DNA of 59,204 bases from a bacterium (lineage in GTDB: Bacteria; Sysuimicrobiota; Sysuimicrobiia; Sysuimicrobiales; Thermofontiviventaceae), in contig JAUQQG010000061.1 in NCBI GenBank assembly GCA_030550015.1, forward strand, positions 1-59,204, given 5' to 3'. Below the pieces are notes generated by a model. The model was not told the DNA's origin and searched no databases. It worked only from the letters and a program-made list of their open reading frames with translations. This document shows positions 50,353 to 58,159 of this stretch, one piece after another (the stretch's first letter is position 1; every line of letters starts with the position of its first letter). A program made the position numbers and the translations under genes.

Positions 50353-51384
50353 CTACGCATGGGGGAGGACGATGTTGCGGACGCCAATCCCCTGGCGCAC
50401 AAGATCAAGCCCGTGGTTGATCTCATCCAAGGGAAGGCGATGGGAGATCAACGGCTCAAGGCGCAGCTTTCCCAGGCGCACCATCTCAATGATCCGCGGG
50501 TAGTCCACAGGACGGCATCCCAGCGATCCTACAACCTCCATCTCAAAGAACATTATCTTGGCTACGTTGAACTCGGCGGGGAGATGGCTGTACCCGACGA
50601 TGCAGAGACGACCTCCCTTGCGGAGGCTATCGAAGGCCTGGAGGATCGTCTCCGGCTTCCCAATAGCCTCAAATGCGACATCTGCTCCGCCACCGGTGCG
50701 CTGCTTGATCACCTTGGAGACCTGGGGAACTTCCTGCGGATTCATCGTCTCGTGTGCTCCCAGCTTCCTGGCGAGTTCGAGCTTCTCCTCCCGCAAATCC
50801 ACCGCATAGACCACTGCTCCCAGCGAGGCCGCGATCTGTACGATGTTGATGCCAATTCCCCCGCACCCAAAGACAACAACCTGATCGCCGGGTCGCACCT
50901 GCCCTCGGTTCGTCACTGCATGGAAGGGCGTGGAGATGGCGTCGGCAATGATGCAGGCCTCCTCCAGGGGCAGCTCCGGAGGAAGAAGGAGGAGATCCTT
51001 GGCGGGAGCCTTCACATACTGCGCATAGGCTCCGTCGATATGGTTCCCGAACATAGCCTGCCGCTCGCAGATATTCTCCCGGCCGCTCCGACAGTATACA
51101 CAGGTGCCGCAGGTCACTACGGCAGGGATGAGCACGCGGTCCCCTCGTCCTATCTTCTCGACCTCTGGCCCAACCTCCTCCACGACCCCGGAGGCCTCGT
51201 GGCCGAGAATGAGCGGGGGGGCCTTGAAGGTGGGGACGCCGTGGTCGATATAATGCAGATCCGTGTGGCAGATCCCGCACGCGGCGACTCGCACAAGAAC
51301 TTCCCCAGGCCCCAACGCGGGAACCGGCACCTCGTCCACACGGAGGGGCTTTCCTGCTTCCTCAAAAATCGCTGCCTTCAACAC
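50353..51384 (-). CDS. had: 6-Hydroxycyclohex-1-ene-1-carbonyl-CoA dehydrogenase
   Basis: Zinc-dependent, NAD-linked MDR-family alcohol dehydrogenase of about 343 aa. Catalytic zinc ligands are Cys36 (ACGICHTD), His62 and Glu63 (LGHEASG). Structural zinc ligands are Cys92, 95, 98 and 106 (TCGTCVYCRSGRENIC). The Rossmann motif is VFGCGGIGINIVQIAASLGA. The GTG at 51384 is placed by GGGAGGTGAGG. Position after the dch-like gene and before bzdN identifies it as the third step after ring reduction: oxidation of the 6-hydroxy group to the 6-oxo compound. A general alcohol dehydrogenase cannot be ruled out by motifs alone. Confidence 0.88.
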   Translation of the reverse strand: MLKAAIFEEAGKPLRVDEVPVPALGPGEVLVRVAACGICHTDLHYIDHGVPTFKAPPLILGHEASGVVEEVGPEVEKIGRGDRVLIPAVVTCGTCVYCRSGRENICERQAMFGNHIDGAYAQYVKAPAKDLLLLPPELPLEEACIIADAISTPFHAVTNRGQVRPGDQVVVFGCGGIGINIVQIAASLGAVVYAVDLREEKLELARKLGAHETMNPQEVPQVSKVIKQRTGGGADVAFEAIGKPETILQAFDSLRKGGRLCIVGYSHLPAEFNVAKIMFFEMEVVGSLGCRPVDYPRIIEMVRLGKLRLEPLISHRLPLDEINHGLDLVRQGIGVRNIVLPHA

Positions 51385-51562
51385 CCTCACCTCCCTTGAG
51401 TGAATGGATGGAATGTGCTCGGGTCTCCCCTTCGCTCCCAATTCCTCGGCCTCCGCCACTGTCGTTTAGAGGTTGGCCTTGTCAATGTCCACTCTGGGGA
51501 AGACCCTCGCCGCCTCCTCAATCCGCCGGATTCTCAGCACAGTCCGATTCTTGGAATACGTT
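51385..51562. other. 178-bp spacer between dch and had
   Basis: Longer than other spacers in this operon. A minus-strand open stretch of about 24 codons after the dch stop ends ARVFPRVDIDKANL, but it has no start signal I trust. No promoter or terminator stands out. Confidence 0.4.
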
Positions 51563-52330
51563 TTATTCGTGGCGCCAGACAGGTACCCGCTTCTCCAGGA
51601 ACGCTGCCAAGCCCTCATGGGCATCGCGGGTCTTCATCAGGTCCTGGAGGTAAAGCCTTTCCACTTCCTCCAGAGAGCGGGAGAAGAGGCGGCGGACTGG
51701 TCCTAAGGTCGCCTTCTTAGCCAGACGCAACACTGGAGCACTCAAGCCTGCCAGGGTGGCGATGAGCTTCTCCCCTTCCTCCTTCAAGGCCTCATCGGGG
51801 ACAACCAGGGTGATCAAGCCAAGCCTTGCTGCCTCCTCGGCACCGATGGTTCCCCCGAGCAAGATCAGCCGCAAGGCTTGCCGAATCCCTACAAGATATG
51901 GCAGGCTCGCCGCAGCTACGGGAGGAAACACGCCTACTTTAATCTCTGGTTGACCAAAGGTCGCTGACCGACCAGCGATCACAAAGTCGCACATCATCGC
52001 GAGCTCGCACCCCCCGCCCAGGGCCGGCCCGTGAACGATGGCGAGAGTGGGCACTTCGATCTCGGCAAGGCTGCGGAAGATCTTATGGAACGCCTCCAGC
52101 ATTGCCTCGACCTTGTCTGCCGTGTGTTCGGCCACATCTACCCCAGCAGAGAACGCCTTCCCCACGGCGTCGAAGACGATTACCCTCCTCTTCAGGGAAG
52201 AAGCAGCGACGGTAAGGGCAGTGTGGATCTCCTCCATCATCGCCGCGGTGAGGATGTTGAGGGGAGGCCGGTTCAAGGTGATGCGGGCAACCTCGTCTGT
52301 CTCATGGAATTCGATAAACTCGTAGGCCAT
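51563..52330 (-). CDS. dch: Cyclohexa-1,5-diene-1-carbonyl-CoA hydratase
   Basis: Crotonase of 255 aa. The segment FDAVGKAFSAGVDVAEHTADKVEAML is characteristic of dienoyl-CoA hydratases (Dch/BzdW), and LNRPPLNILTAAMMEEI and HGPALGGGCELAMMCDFVIAG, SATFGQPEIKVGVFPP follow with both acidic positions kept. It adds water to the product of benzoyl-CoA reductase to give 6-hydroxycyclohex-1-ene-1-carbonyl-CoA. It is encoded between the oah-like and had genes. Start ATG 52330. Confidence 0.92.
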   Translation of the reverse strand: MAYEFIEFHETDEVARITLNRPPLNILTAAMMEEIHTALTVAASSLKRRVIVFDAVGKAFSAGVDVAEHTADKVEAMLEAFHKIFRSLAEIEVPTLAIVHGPALGGGCELAMMCDFVIAGRSATFGQPEIKVGVFPPVAAASLPYLVGIRQALRLILLGGTIGAEEAARLGLITLVVPDEALKEEGEKLIATLAGLSAPVLRLAKKATLGPVRRLFSRSLEEVERLYLQDLMKTRDAHEGLAAFLEKRVPVWRHE

Positions 52331-52351
52331 CGCTCATCCCCCTTGTAGGTT

Positions 52352-53314
52352 TCATGGTGATGGGAGCACAGCGCCGCACTGCCCACAATAGCGGAACCCC
52401 TCAGGAAGAAAAGAGGCTCCACAGGAAGGACAGCTACGGACGTACCCTCCCCAGGGGAACTCGGTGGGGAGTCCCTCTGCAAGGCGCTGGCGGATCTCCA
52501 GGTAGCGCGGTTCGCGCTTCTCCACGAACGCCGTCATCCCCTCGAGAGGCTCCCAGCAAGCGAAGTGCAAGGAAAGCCAGTCCCGGGCGTGGCCAATGGT
52601 GGCGTGCCAAGCAAGGTCCTTCCAGAAGTTCACCTGTTGCTTGGTATAGCGGGTGCACTCCGGAAACTTCCGGATGATCTTTTGACACATCTCCTCCACT
52701 GCCGCATCCAGCTCCGTGTAGGGGACGACCTGGTTCACGAGTCCCCATTCTAGCGCCTGCTGGGCGGTGATGGGCTCACACAGGAAGAGCATCTCCCGCG
52801 CTCGCCTGTCTCCAATCATGATGGGAAGCCACTGGGTTGCGCCACCCGCGGCCACGCTCCCAACCCGCGTGCCCACTTGCCGGATGGTCACGTGCTCAGC
52901 GGCAATAGCTAAATCGCAGGCCATGTTGAACTCGTTTCCTCCACCGGCCACGATGCCATTGAGCCGCGCGATGGCTGGCTTCCCCAGGTTTCTCAGCATA
53001 TCATGGGTCATGGCGAAGAGGGTCATGTACTTCCAGTACTCCCGGGGCTTGCGTGTGTACACAGCTGCATATTCTTTCACATCCCCGCCGGTGCAAAACG
53101 CCTTGTCCCCAGCGCCTGTAAGAACAAGAACGCTGATGGAGTCGTCCCAGGCTGCATCCTGGAATGCTTGGAACATCTCCCAAAGGGTCCTGGTTGTATA
53201 TGCGTTATAGGCATGAGGACGGTTGATGGTTACTCTGGCGATGCCATCTCGCTTTTCGTAGAGGATCTCCTGGAACTCGAACTCCTCAGCAGGTCTGGGT
53301 TTGAACACCTCCAT
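52352..53314 (-). CDS. oah: 6-Oxocyclohex-1-ene-1-carbonyl-CoA hydrolase-like crotonase with C-terminal zinc ribbon
   Basis: Protein of 320 aa. Residues 10-285 match ring-opening hydrolases of the Oah/BzdY group: INRPHAYNAYTTRTLWEMFQAFQDA, LTGAGDKAFCTGGDVKEYA, GGGNEFNMACDLAIAAEHV, RQVGTRVGSVAAGGATQWLP. The C-terminal 30 residues add a zinc ribbon with Cys295/298 (CPSC) and Cys310/313 (CGQC), which I do not expect in Oah. It would hydrolyse the 6-oxo thioester to 3-hydroxypimelyl-CoA. Location with dch and had supports this. Because the core is shorter than classical Oah, another crotonase function remains possible. Confidence 0.85.
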   Translation of the reverse strand: MEVFKPRPAEEFEFQEILYEKRDGIARVTINRPHAYNAYTTRTLWEMFQAFQDAAWDDSISVLVLTGAGDKAFCTGGDVKEYAAVYTRKPREYWKYMTLFAMTHDMLRNLGKPAIARLNGIVAGGGNEFNMACDLAIAAEHVTIRQVGTRVGSVAAGGATQWLPIMIGDRRAREMLFLCEPITAQQALEWGLVNQVVPYTELDAAVEEMCQKIIRKFPECTRYTKQQVNFWKDLAWHATIGHARDWLSLHFACWEPLEGMTAFVEKREPRYLEIRQRLAEGLPTEFPWGGYVRSCPSCGASFLPEGFRYCGQCGAVLPSP

Positions 53315-53359
53315 GGTCTCCCCCCTCTTAGGACAAAATGCATTTGCCGAGATCGAGTT

Positions 53360-54340
53360 TTAAGCGAATGTGCCGAGCGCTCGCCTCAGGAAGACTTTCA
53401 CCATGCGCTTGCGCCACAGGACCGTGAAATCGGTGTTCTCCACAGGTCTAGCAGCGCGAGAGGCGAGCTCGCAGACGACCTCCATGATACCTGGCTCTAG
53501 CTTCTCCCCCCTCAGCGCTTCCTCAGCCTCACGCACTCGAAGCGGCGAGCTCCGGACAGCTCCAAGGATGAGGCGCGCATCGGCAATGTGCCCGCCTTCA
53601 TCCTGGCGCACAGCAACGGCCAGGCTGAGAACAGGAAAGTCGAAAGATCCCCTCCTCCGGACCTTCCAGTAGGCGGCCTTCCAGCCATCGAGGGGAGGGA
53701 GGAGCACCTCCGTGAGAATCTCCGCGGGTTCCTTGTTGAGGTAGCGGATCCCGTCGTCCCGGTAAAGTTCCTCAACGGGAACGACGCGCTCCCCTCGGGG
53801 TCCGACGAGGCGGACGCGCCCGTCCAGCGCCATGAGCACTGGGGCCAGATCTGAGGAAGAGACAGCCCAACACCGTGTGCTCCCTGGCGCAACGAGACAA
53901 GTGTCGCCATTCTTCTTCAGACAGAACCCCATGGCCTTGCGCCAGGTGTAAGGCATATCATAGTAGCTGCAGCGCGTATCCAGGCACAAGTTCCCGCCAA
54001 TTGTTCCCATGTTCCGAATCTGCGGGGTAGCTACCTGCGCTGCTGCCAGCGAAAGTACCTCATATCCCTGGCGGATTGCGGGGTGGGAGCACACCTCCGC
54101 CAAGGTAGAGGCGGCACCGATGACCAAGCCTTGTCGCGGGTCCCCCCAGATTCCCCTCAGTTCACGAAGCGCCCGGATCGCGACCACGACCTCCAGCGCG
54201 GCAACCCGATGCTTCATGCGAGGGAGTAGATCTGTTCCACCCGCCATGAGGACAGCCTTCCCTCCCTCTGAGGCCAAGATCCCCACCGCCTCATGAAGGG
54301 TCCCTGGCCTCACATACTGGAATGGCGGAAGGCGCAGCAT
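53360..54340 (-). CDS. hcrB: 4-Hydroxybenzoyl-CoA reductase beta subunit (FAD and [4Fe-4S])
   Basis: FAD-binding subunit of 326 aa of the xanthine oxidase family. FAD segments are AGGTDLLPRMKHRV and TPQIRNMGTIGGNLCLDTRC. Four cysteines at 124, 140, 148 and 157 lie in an insertion loop (RCSYYDMPYTWRKAMGFC, then GDTC, then STRC). Their 16, 8 and 9 residue spacing equals that of the extra [4Fe-4S] cluster of the Thauera enzyme as I recall it, and this insertion is specific to 4-hydroxybenzoyl-CoA reductases. That identifies the whole complex. It removes the phenolic hydroxyl using ferredoxin. It follows hcrA by 45 bp. Confidence 0.94.
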   Translation of the reverse strand: MLRLPPFQYVRPGTLHEAVGILASEGGKAVLMAGGTDLLPRMKHRVAALEVVVAIRALRELRGIWGDPRQGLVIGAASTLAEVCSHPAIRQGYEVLSLAAAQVATPQIRNMGTIGGNLCLDTRCSYYDMPYTWRKAMGFCLKKNGDTCLVAPGSTRCWAVSSSDLAPVLMALDGRVRLVGPRGERVVPVEELYRDDGIRYLNKEPAEILTEVLLPPLDGWKAAYWKVRRRGSFDFPVLSLAVAVRQDEGGHIADARLILGAVRSSPLRVREAEEALRGEKLEPGIMEVVCELASRAARPVENTDFTVLWRKRMVKVFLRRALGTFA

Positions 54341-54385
54341 CGTACTCCTCCTTGTCGAATCAAATCCGTCACTCCCGGATTTCCC

Positions 54386-56767
54386 TCATGGGCGAGGTTC
54401 CACCCTCCCCGCCGAAGAGGGCGAAGGAGGTGCAACCCGGATCGGCTCTTTGAACCGGATGGCGGGAAACCCGCCTGGACCGAAGCGTCCCTCTTCTCCC
54501 TTTCTCCTCCGTTCAAGGGCCTTCAATACCTTCTCAGGTGTGATGGGGACCTCATCGATGCGCACTCTCACAGCATCATAAATGGCGTTGGCAATGGCCG
54601 GCGGAACAGGCAAAAGCGGGCCCTGACCGCACTCCTTCGCTCCAAATGGGCCTTCGGGGTCCACGGTTTCGATCAGGAAGGCCTCTACCTCAGGCATCTC
54701 CTTGACGGTGGGGCTCTTGTACTCAAGCATCGACGGAACCCTTATCACACCTTGCCTCACCGACAGGTCTTCCATAAGAGCTTCCCCAAGCCCCATATAG
54801 ACACTCCCCTCCACCTGGCCGAGGACGAGGAGGGGATTGAGAGCCCGCCCGATGTCATGGGCGATCCAGATCTTCTCCACGGAGACGACCCCGGTCTCTT
54901 CATCCACTTGAACTTCCGCTACACAAGCGGAGTAGCTGTACGCCGGAGATGGCCCAACTCCTGACCCCTTATAGGGACCTGCTAAGCGAGGAGGGGTATA
55001 GGTACCTGTCGCAGAGAGCAGCCCGTAGCGCGCCTCAGCTACCTCACAGGCCTCCCGCCAGCTGAGGGCTCGGTCCTCACCCCCTCCTACCTTTACCTGG
55101 CGCCCCTGGAAGATAAGGGACTCCGCCGGGACCCCTAGTTTCTCCGCGACAGCGGCAGCAATGAGGTCCCGCATGCGCTGTGCTGCTTGCAGCGCAGCAT
55201 TCCCGGCCATAAACGTCACCCTGCTCGAGTAGCTCCCCAGGTCGATGGGCGTTATCGCAGTATCCGCAACGATGAGTCGCACATCCTCGGGAGAGACACC
55301 CAGGATCTCACAGACGGTGTACACCAGAACCGAATTCGACCCCTGCCCGATGTCGATGGCGCCGCAGGAAAGGGTGACACTCCCACTCCGGTCCACCTGA
55401 AGGTGGACCTGGGAGTGGGGAAGGTCGTTCCAGTAGATGGGCAACCCCGCCCCGCTCAGGTAGCCGCTCACGGCCAACCCAACGCCCCTTCCCCTGGGTA
55501 ACCGCCGGTGCTTCTCGTGGAACCGTGAAGCCTCCACGACTTTCTTGAGGCACTCTGCAAGGCCGCAGCTTGTAATGCGGAGCCAATTCACTGTCTTCGT
55601 GTGGGGGGCGACGAGGTTCCGACGCCGCAGCTCCACGGGGTCCATACCGAGATCCTCTGCGATCTTGTCGAGGTGGCACTCGAGTGCGAACCGAGGTTGG
55701 GGTGTTCCGTGTCCGCGCTTGGGGCCTCCAGGCGGCGCGTTTGTGAAGACCCGCATCCCTTCGAACCGATAATTGGGGATTTTGTAGGTGATCGGCTGCA
55801 ATGCCCCTACGTAGTAAGTCGTGGCCACCCCGTAGCTACCGTAAGCTCCTCCTTCCAGGATCGCCCGGAAGTGCATCGCAGTGATTGTCCCGTCTTCCCG
55901 TACCCCTGTCCTCACCCACATCAAGGTAGGATGGCGCCGAAGGGTATAGAAGACCTCTTCCCTTGTCAGCGTGCACTTCACCGGCCTTCCGGTAATCATC
56001 GCCAGGGCAGCCACCACGATCTCATGGTTGAAGATGTCGCTTTTCCCACCGAACCCTCCGCCCACGGGGGTCGCGATCACCCGGATCCGGCTCATGGGCA
56101 GGTCCAGTACCTTGCTCAGGGTGCGATGAAGGTAGTGTGGCACCTGAGTGCTCGACCAGACGGTGAGCAGGTCCCCCGGCTCATAACTGGCTACGGCCGC
56201 GTGTTCTTCCAAGGGCAGATGTGCGCTCCCGTGGTACAGGAAGATATCTTCCCGGATGTAGTCAGCTTCCTCGAAGCCTGTCGCGACATCCCCGAACTCG
56301 AGGGAGACCTCCTTGTGGACGTTCCCCTGTGCGTGGATTGGCTCCCCTTCCTTAAAAAGAGCATCCTCGATCGTCATATAAGAAGGAAGGGGATCATACT
56401 CCACCTCAATCAACCTCACAGCCTGCTCGGCCGTCCACTCATCTATAGCCGCCACAGCAGCCACAGGGTCCCCTACGTAGCGGACCTTCTCCACGCAAAG
56501 AGCCTCCTGGTCCTGGGAGGTGGGGAGGATCCCGAACTTATGAGCAGGGAGATCCTTCCCTGTGAGCACCGCAAGAACGCCTGGGAGGCTCCTGGCGCGC
56601 GTTGTGTCAATCCGTCGGATGCGCGCGTGAGGGAGGTGGCTACGGAGAAGCTTACAAAATAGCATGCCGGGGAGGACAAGGTCGTCGGCATATCGCACCC
56701 TCCCTGTCACCTTGGCCTCGGCATCCACCCGGGGATACGGCTTAGAAATCCAGGTGAACTCTTTCAT
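54386..56767 (-). CDS. hcrA: 4-Hydroxybenzoyl-CoA reductase alpha subunit (molybdopterin)
   Basis: Molybdenum cofactor-binding catalytic subunit of 793 aa. It opens PYPRVDAEAKVTGRVRYADDLVLPGMLF. Cofactor-binding segments are GGGFGGKSDIFNHEIVVAALA, PPGGPKRGHGTPQPRFALE, DIGQGSNSVLVYTVCEILG and PFGAKECGQGPLLPV, which carries the usual Glu. The ATG at 56767 overlaps the hcrC stop as ATGA. It is the largest protein of the window. Order hcrC-A-B is that of Thauera. Confidence 0.94.
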   Translation of the reverse strand: MKEFTWISKPYPRVDAEAKVTGRVRYADDLVLPGMLFCKLLRSHLPHARIRRIDTTRARSLPGVLAVLTGKDLPAHKFGILPTSQDQEALCVEKVRYVGDPVAAVAAIDEWTAEQAVRLIEVEYDPLPSYMTIEDALFKEGEPIHAQGNVHKEVSLEFGDVATGFEEADYIREDIFLYHGSAHLPLEEHAAVASYEPGDLLTVWSSTQVPHYLHRTLSKVLDLPMSRIRVIATPVGGGFGGKSDIFNHEIVVAALAMITGRPVKCTLTREEVFYTLRRHPTLMWVRTGVREDGTITAMHFRAILEGGAYGSYGVATTYYVGALQPITYKIPNYRFEGMRVFTNAPPGGPKRGHGTPQPRFALECHLDKIAEDLGMDPVELRRRNLVAPHTKTVNWLRITSCGLAECLKKVVEASRFHEKHRRLPRGRGVGLAVSGYLSGAGLPIYWNDLPHSQVHLQVDRSGSVTLSCGAIDIGQGSNSVLVYTVCEILGVSPEDVRLIVADTAITPIDLGSYSSRVTFMAGNAALQAAQRMRDLIAAAVAEKLGVPAESLIFQGRQVKVGGGEDRALSWREACEVAEARYGLLSATGTYTPPRLAGPYKGSGVGPSPAYSYSACVAEVQVDEETGVVSVEKIWIAHDIGRALNPLLVLGQVEGSVYMGLGEALMEDLSVRQGVIRVPSMLEYKSPTVKEMPEVEAFLIETVDPEGPFGAKECGQGPLLPVPPAIANAIYDAVRVRIDEVPITPEKVLKALERRRKGEEGRFGPGGFPAIRFKEPIRVAPPSPSSAGRVEPRP

Positions 56768-57237
56768 CTCGCTTTCACGGCCGCCCGCTCGACGGCCTGT
56801 ACGATCCTCAGATATCCTGTACACCGGCAGAGGTTCCCTGAAAGGGCCTCATGAATTTCCTGGCGGCTTGGCGCCGGGTTCTGGTCCAGGAGGGCTTTTG
56901 CAGAGAGGAGGAATCCAGGAGTGCAGTAGCCGCATTGCAAGGCCCCAACCTCCATGAACGCCTCCTGCAAGGGGTGGAGGTTCCCTGGGCGGCCCAAGCC
57001 CTCGACCGTGAGGATTTCTGCTCCTTCCACCTCCACCGCGAGGGCAAGACAAGCCAATATGGGACGTCCATCAACCAGAACTGTGCAAGCCCCGCACTCC
57101 CCCAGCTCGCACCCGTGCTTTGTGCCCGTGAGGCCGAGATCCTCCCGTAGCAGCTCGAGCAGGGTCCTGTGCGGAGGAGTGAAGACCTCATGGACCTGGC
57201 CGTTCACATGAAGGCGCACGAGCCTTGGCATCCCCAT
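56764..57237 (-). CDS. hcrC: 4-Hydroxybenzoyl-CoA reductase gamma subunit (two [2Fe-2S])
   Basis: Small iron-sulfur subunit of about 157 aa. The plant-type cluster ligands are Cys43, 48, 51 and 63 (HGCELGECGACTVLVDG, ILAC). The second cluster ligands are Cys102, 105, 137 and 139 (QCGYCTPGF, GNLCRCTGY). The ATG at 57237 is preceded by GAGGTG; ATG 57231 is an alternative. The start overlaps the 3' end of the IclR gene by about 50 bp, an unusually long overlap, so co-transcription with the regulator is certain if both starts are right. Confidence 0.93.
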   Translation of the reverse strand: MGMPRLVRLHVNGQVHEVFTPPHRTLLELLREDLGLTGTKHGCELGECGACTVLVDGRPILACLALAVEVEGAEILTVEGLGRPGNLHPLQEAFMEVGALQCGYCTPGFLLSAKALLDQNPAPSRQEIHEALSGNLCRCTGYLRIVQAVERAAVKAR

Positions 57238-58045
57238 TTTTCCCAGCACCTCGCCGAGGCGAGGAAACCTCGCTTCTTCCATCTCCCTCCTGTATCCGGA
57301 GGAGCTCAGAGACTTTCTGGCTAGCCTCCCGGACGAGTTCGCCGATCTCCCGCAGGCGTTTGTTGTCCATACGCACGCTCACGCCCACGACCGAAAGGGA
57401 AGCAACGGGGGTCCCCTCAGGATCGCAGATCGCTGCGGAAGCTGCGCGCACTGCTGGAAGATATTCCTCGTCATCGAGGGCGTAGCCCAGCTTCCGCGCA
57501 CGCCGGACTTCCCTTAGGTACGCTTGAGGATCGGTGATGGAACGAGAAGTGAACCGAGGGAGGCGAGTATTCTTGAGAAGGCGTTCCAGCTCCTCATCAG
57601 GAAGGCCAGCAAGGAACACCTTATACACCGCGCCGGCAAAGGGAGGCAAGCGCTTCCCAATGGGCGCAGCAACCCGCAGCTCGTGGGGAGATTCCTCCCG
57701 GTCAATAATAAGGCTTCCCTGGCGGTCCAGCAAGTGGAGGACAACAGTTTCTCCCGTCTTCCTCCAGAGCTCCTCCATGGCCCCGCGGGCGATGCGTCGC
57801 AGATCCATCCACGCGAGCACCGCGTTCCCTAGCTCCAAGAGACCGTACGAAAGGCGGTAGCGCTTCGTGGCGGGGTTCCGAGAGACAAATCCGTGGGCCT
57901 CAAGAGTATGGAGGATTCCGTGGACTGTGCTCTTATGCAAACCCGTCCGCCGGCAGAGCTCCGTGAGGCGCATCTCTGAGCCCTTCAAGAGCTTGAGCAA
58001 CTGGATCGCCCGGTCAACGGCAGGAACGCGGCGGACCTTCTGCAT
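57188..58045 (-). CDS. IclR-family transcriptional regulator
   Basis: Regulator of about 285 aa. Residues 1-75 form the IclR winged helix (VPAVDRAIQLLKLLKGSEMRLTELCRRTGLHKSTVHGILHTLEAHGFV). The effector domain follows (LDRQGSLIIDREESPHELRVAAPIGKRLPPFAGAVYKVFLAG, AICDPEGTPVASLSVVGVSVRMD). The ATG at 58045 gives the canonical start; there is no Shine-Dalgarno sequence. A perfect palindrome and a strong promoter lie directly upstream, so it probably controls itself and the hcr-oah-dch-had operon. The C-terminal tail (about 30 residues after RIQEGDG) is basic and not conserved. Confidence 0.93.
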   Translation of the reverse strand: MQKVRRVPAVDRAIQLLKLLKGSEMRLTELCRRTGLHKSTVHGILHTLEAHGFVSRNPATKRYRLSYGLLELGNAVLAWMDLRRIARGAMEELWRKTGETVVLHLLDRQGSLIIDREESPHELRVAAPIGKRLPPFAGAVYKVFLAGLPDEELERLLKNTRLPRFTSRSITDPQAYLREVRRARKLGYALDDEEYLPAVRAASAAICDPEGTPVASLSVVGVSVRMDNKRLREIGELVREASQKVSELLRIQEGDGRSEVSSPRRGAGKNGDAKARAPSCERPGP

Positions 58046-58061
58046 GTTCGCTCTAGCGAAT

Positions 58062-58083
58062 AAAGTTCTCTTAAGAGAACTTT
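58062..58083. promoter_or_regulatory. Perfect 22-bp palindrome, likely IclR operator
   Basis: Self-complementary sequence with half-site AAAGTTCTCTT, centred 27 bp upstream of the IclR ATG and just downstream of its predicted promoter. A second small hairpin, TTCGCT-CT-AGCGAA, lies at 58047-58060. A perfect 11-bp half-site is unlikely by chance at this position. Confidence 0.75.
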
Positions 58084-58091
58084 CTGAGGAC

Positions 58092-58120
58092 AGGCTATCA
58101 AACTGTGGAGAGTCTGTCAA
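58092..58120 (-). promoter_or_regulatory. Promoter of the iclR-hcr operon
   Basis: TTGACA (58115-58120, consensus), 17 bp, TAGCCT (58092-58097) on the minus strand. The 22-bp palindrome lies from about +2 onwards, as expected for repression. Confidence 0.65.
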
Positions 58121-58159
58121 GGGGGAAGCCTCTAAAACCTTCAAAATCGAGAATGGCCT

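Noticed and set aside
51385-51562. Small minus-strand gene in the dch-had spacer
   Set aside because: The open stretch has no reliable start or ribosome site and overlaps the dch end in another frame.
53315-53359. Further copy of the 16-bp dyad (TAGGACAAAATGCATT) between hcrB and oah
   Set aside because: Only about 11 of 16 positions match and it lies within an operon with no promoter-like boxes.
1200-58000. Long open reading frames on the plus strand opposite the catabolic genes
   Set aside because: They are antisense shadows of conserved minus-strand proteins, lack recognisable domains and ribosome sites, and are expected at this G+C.
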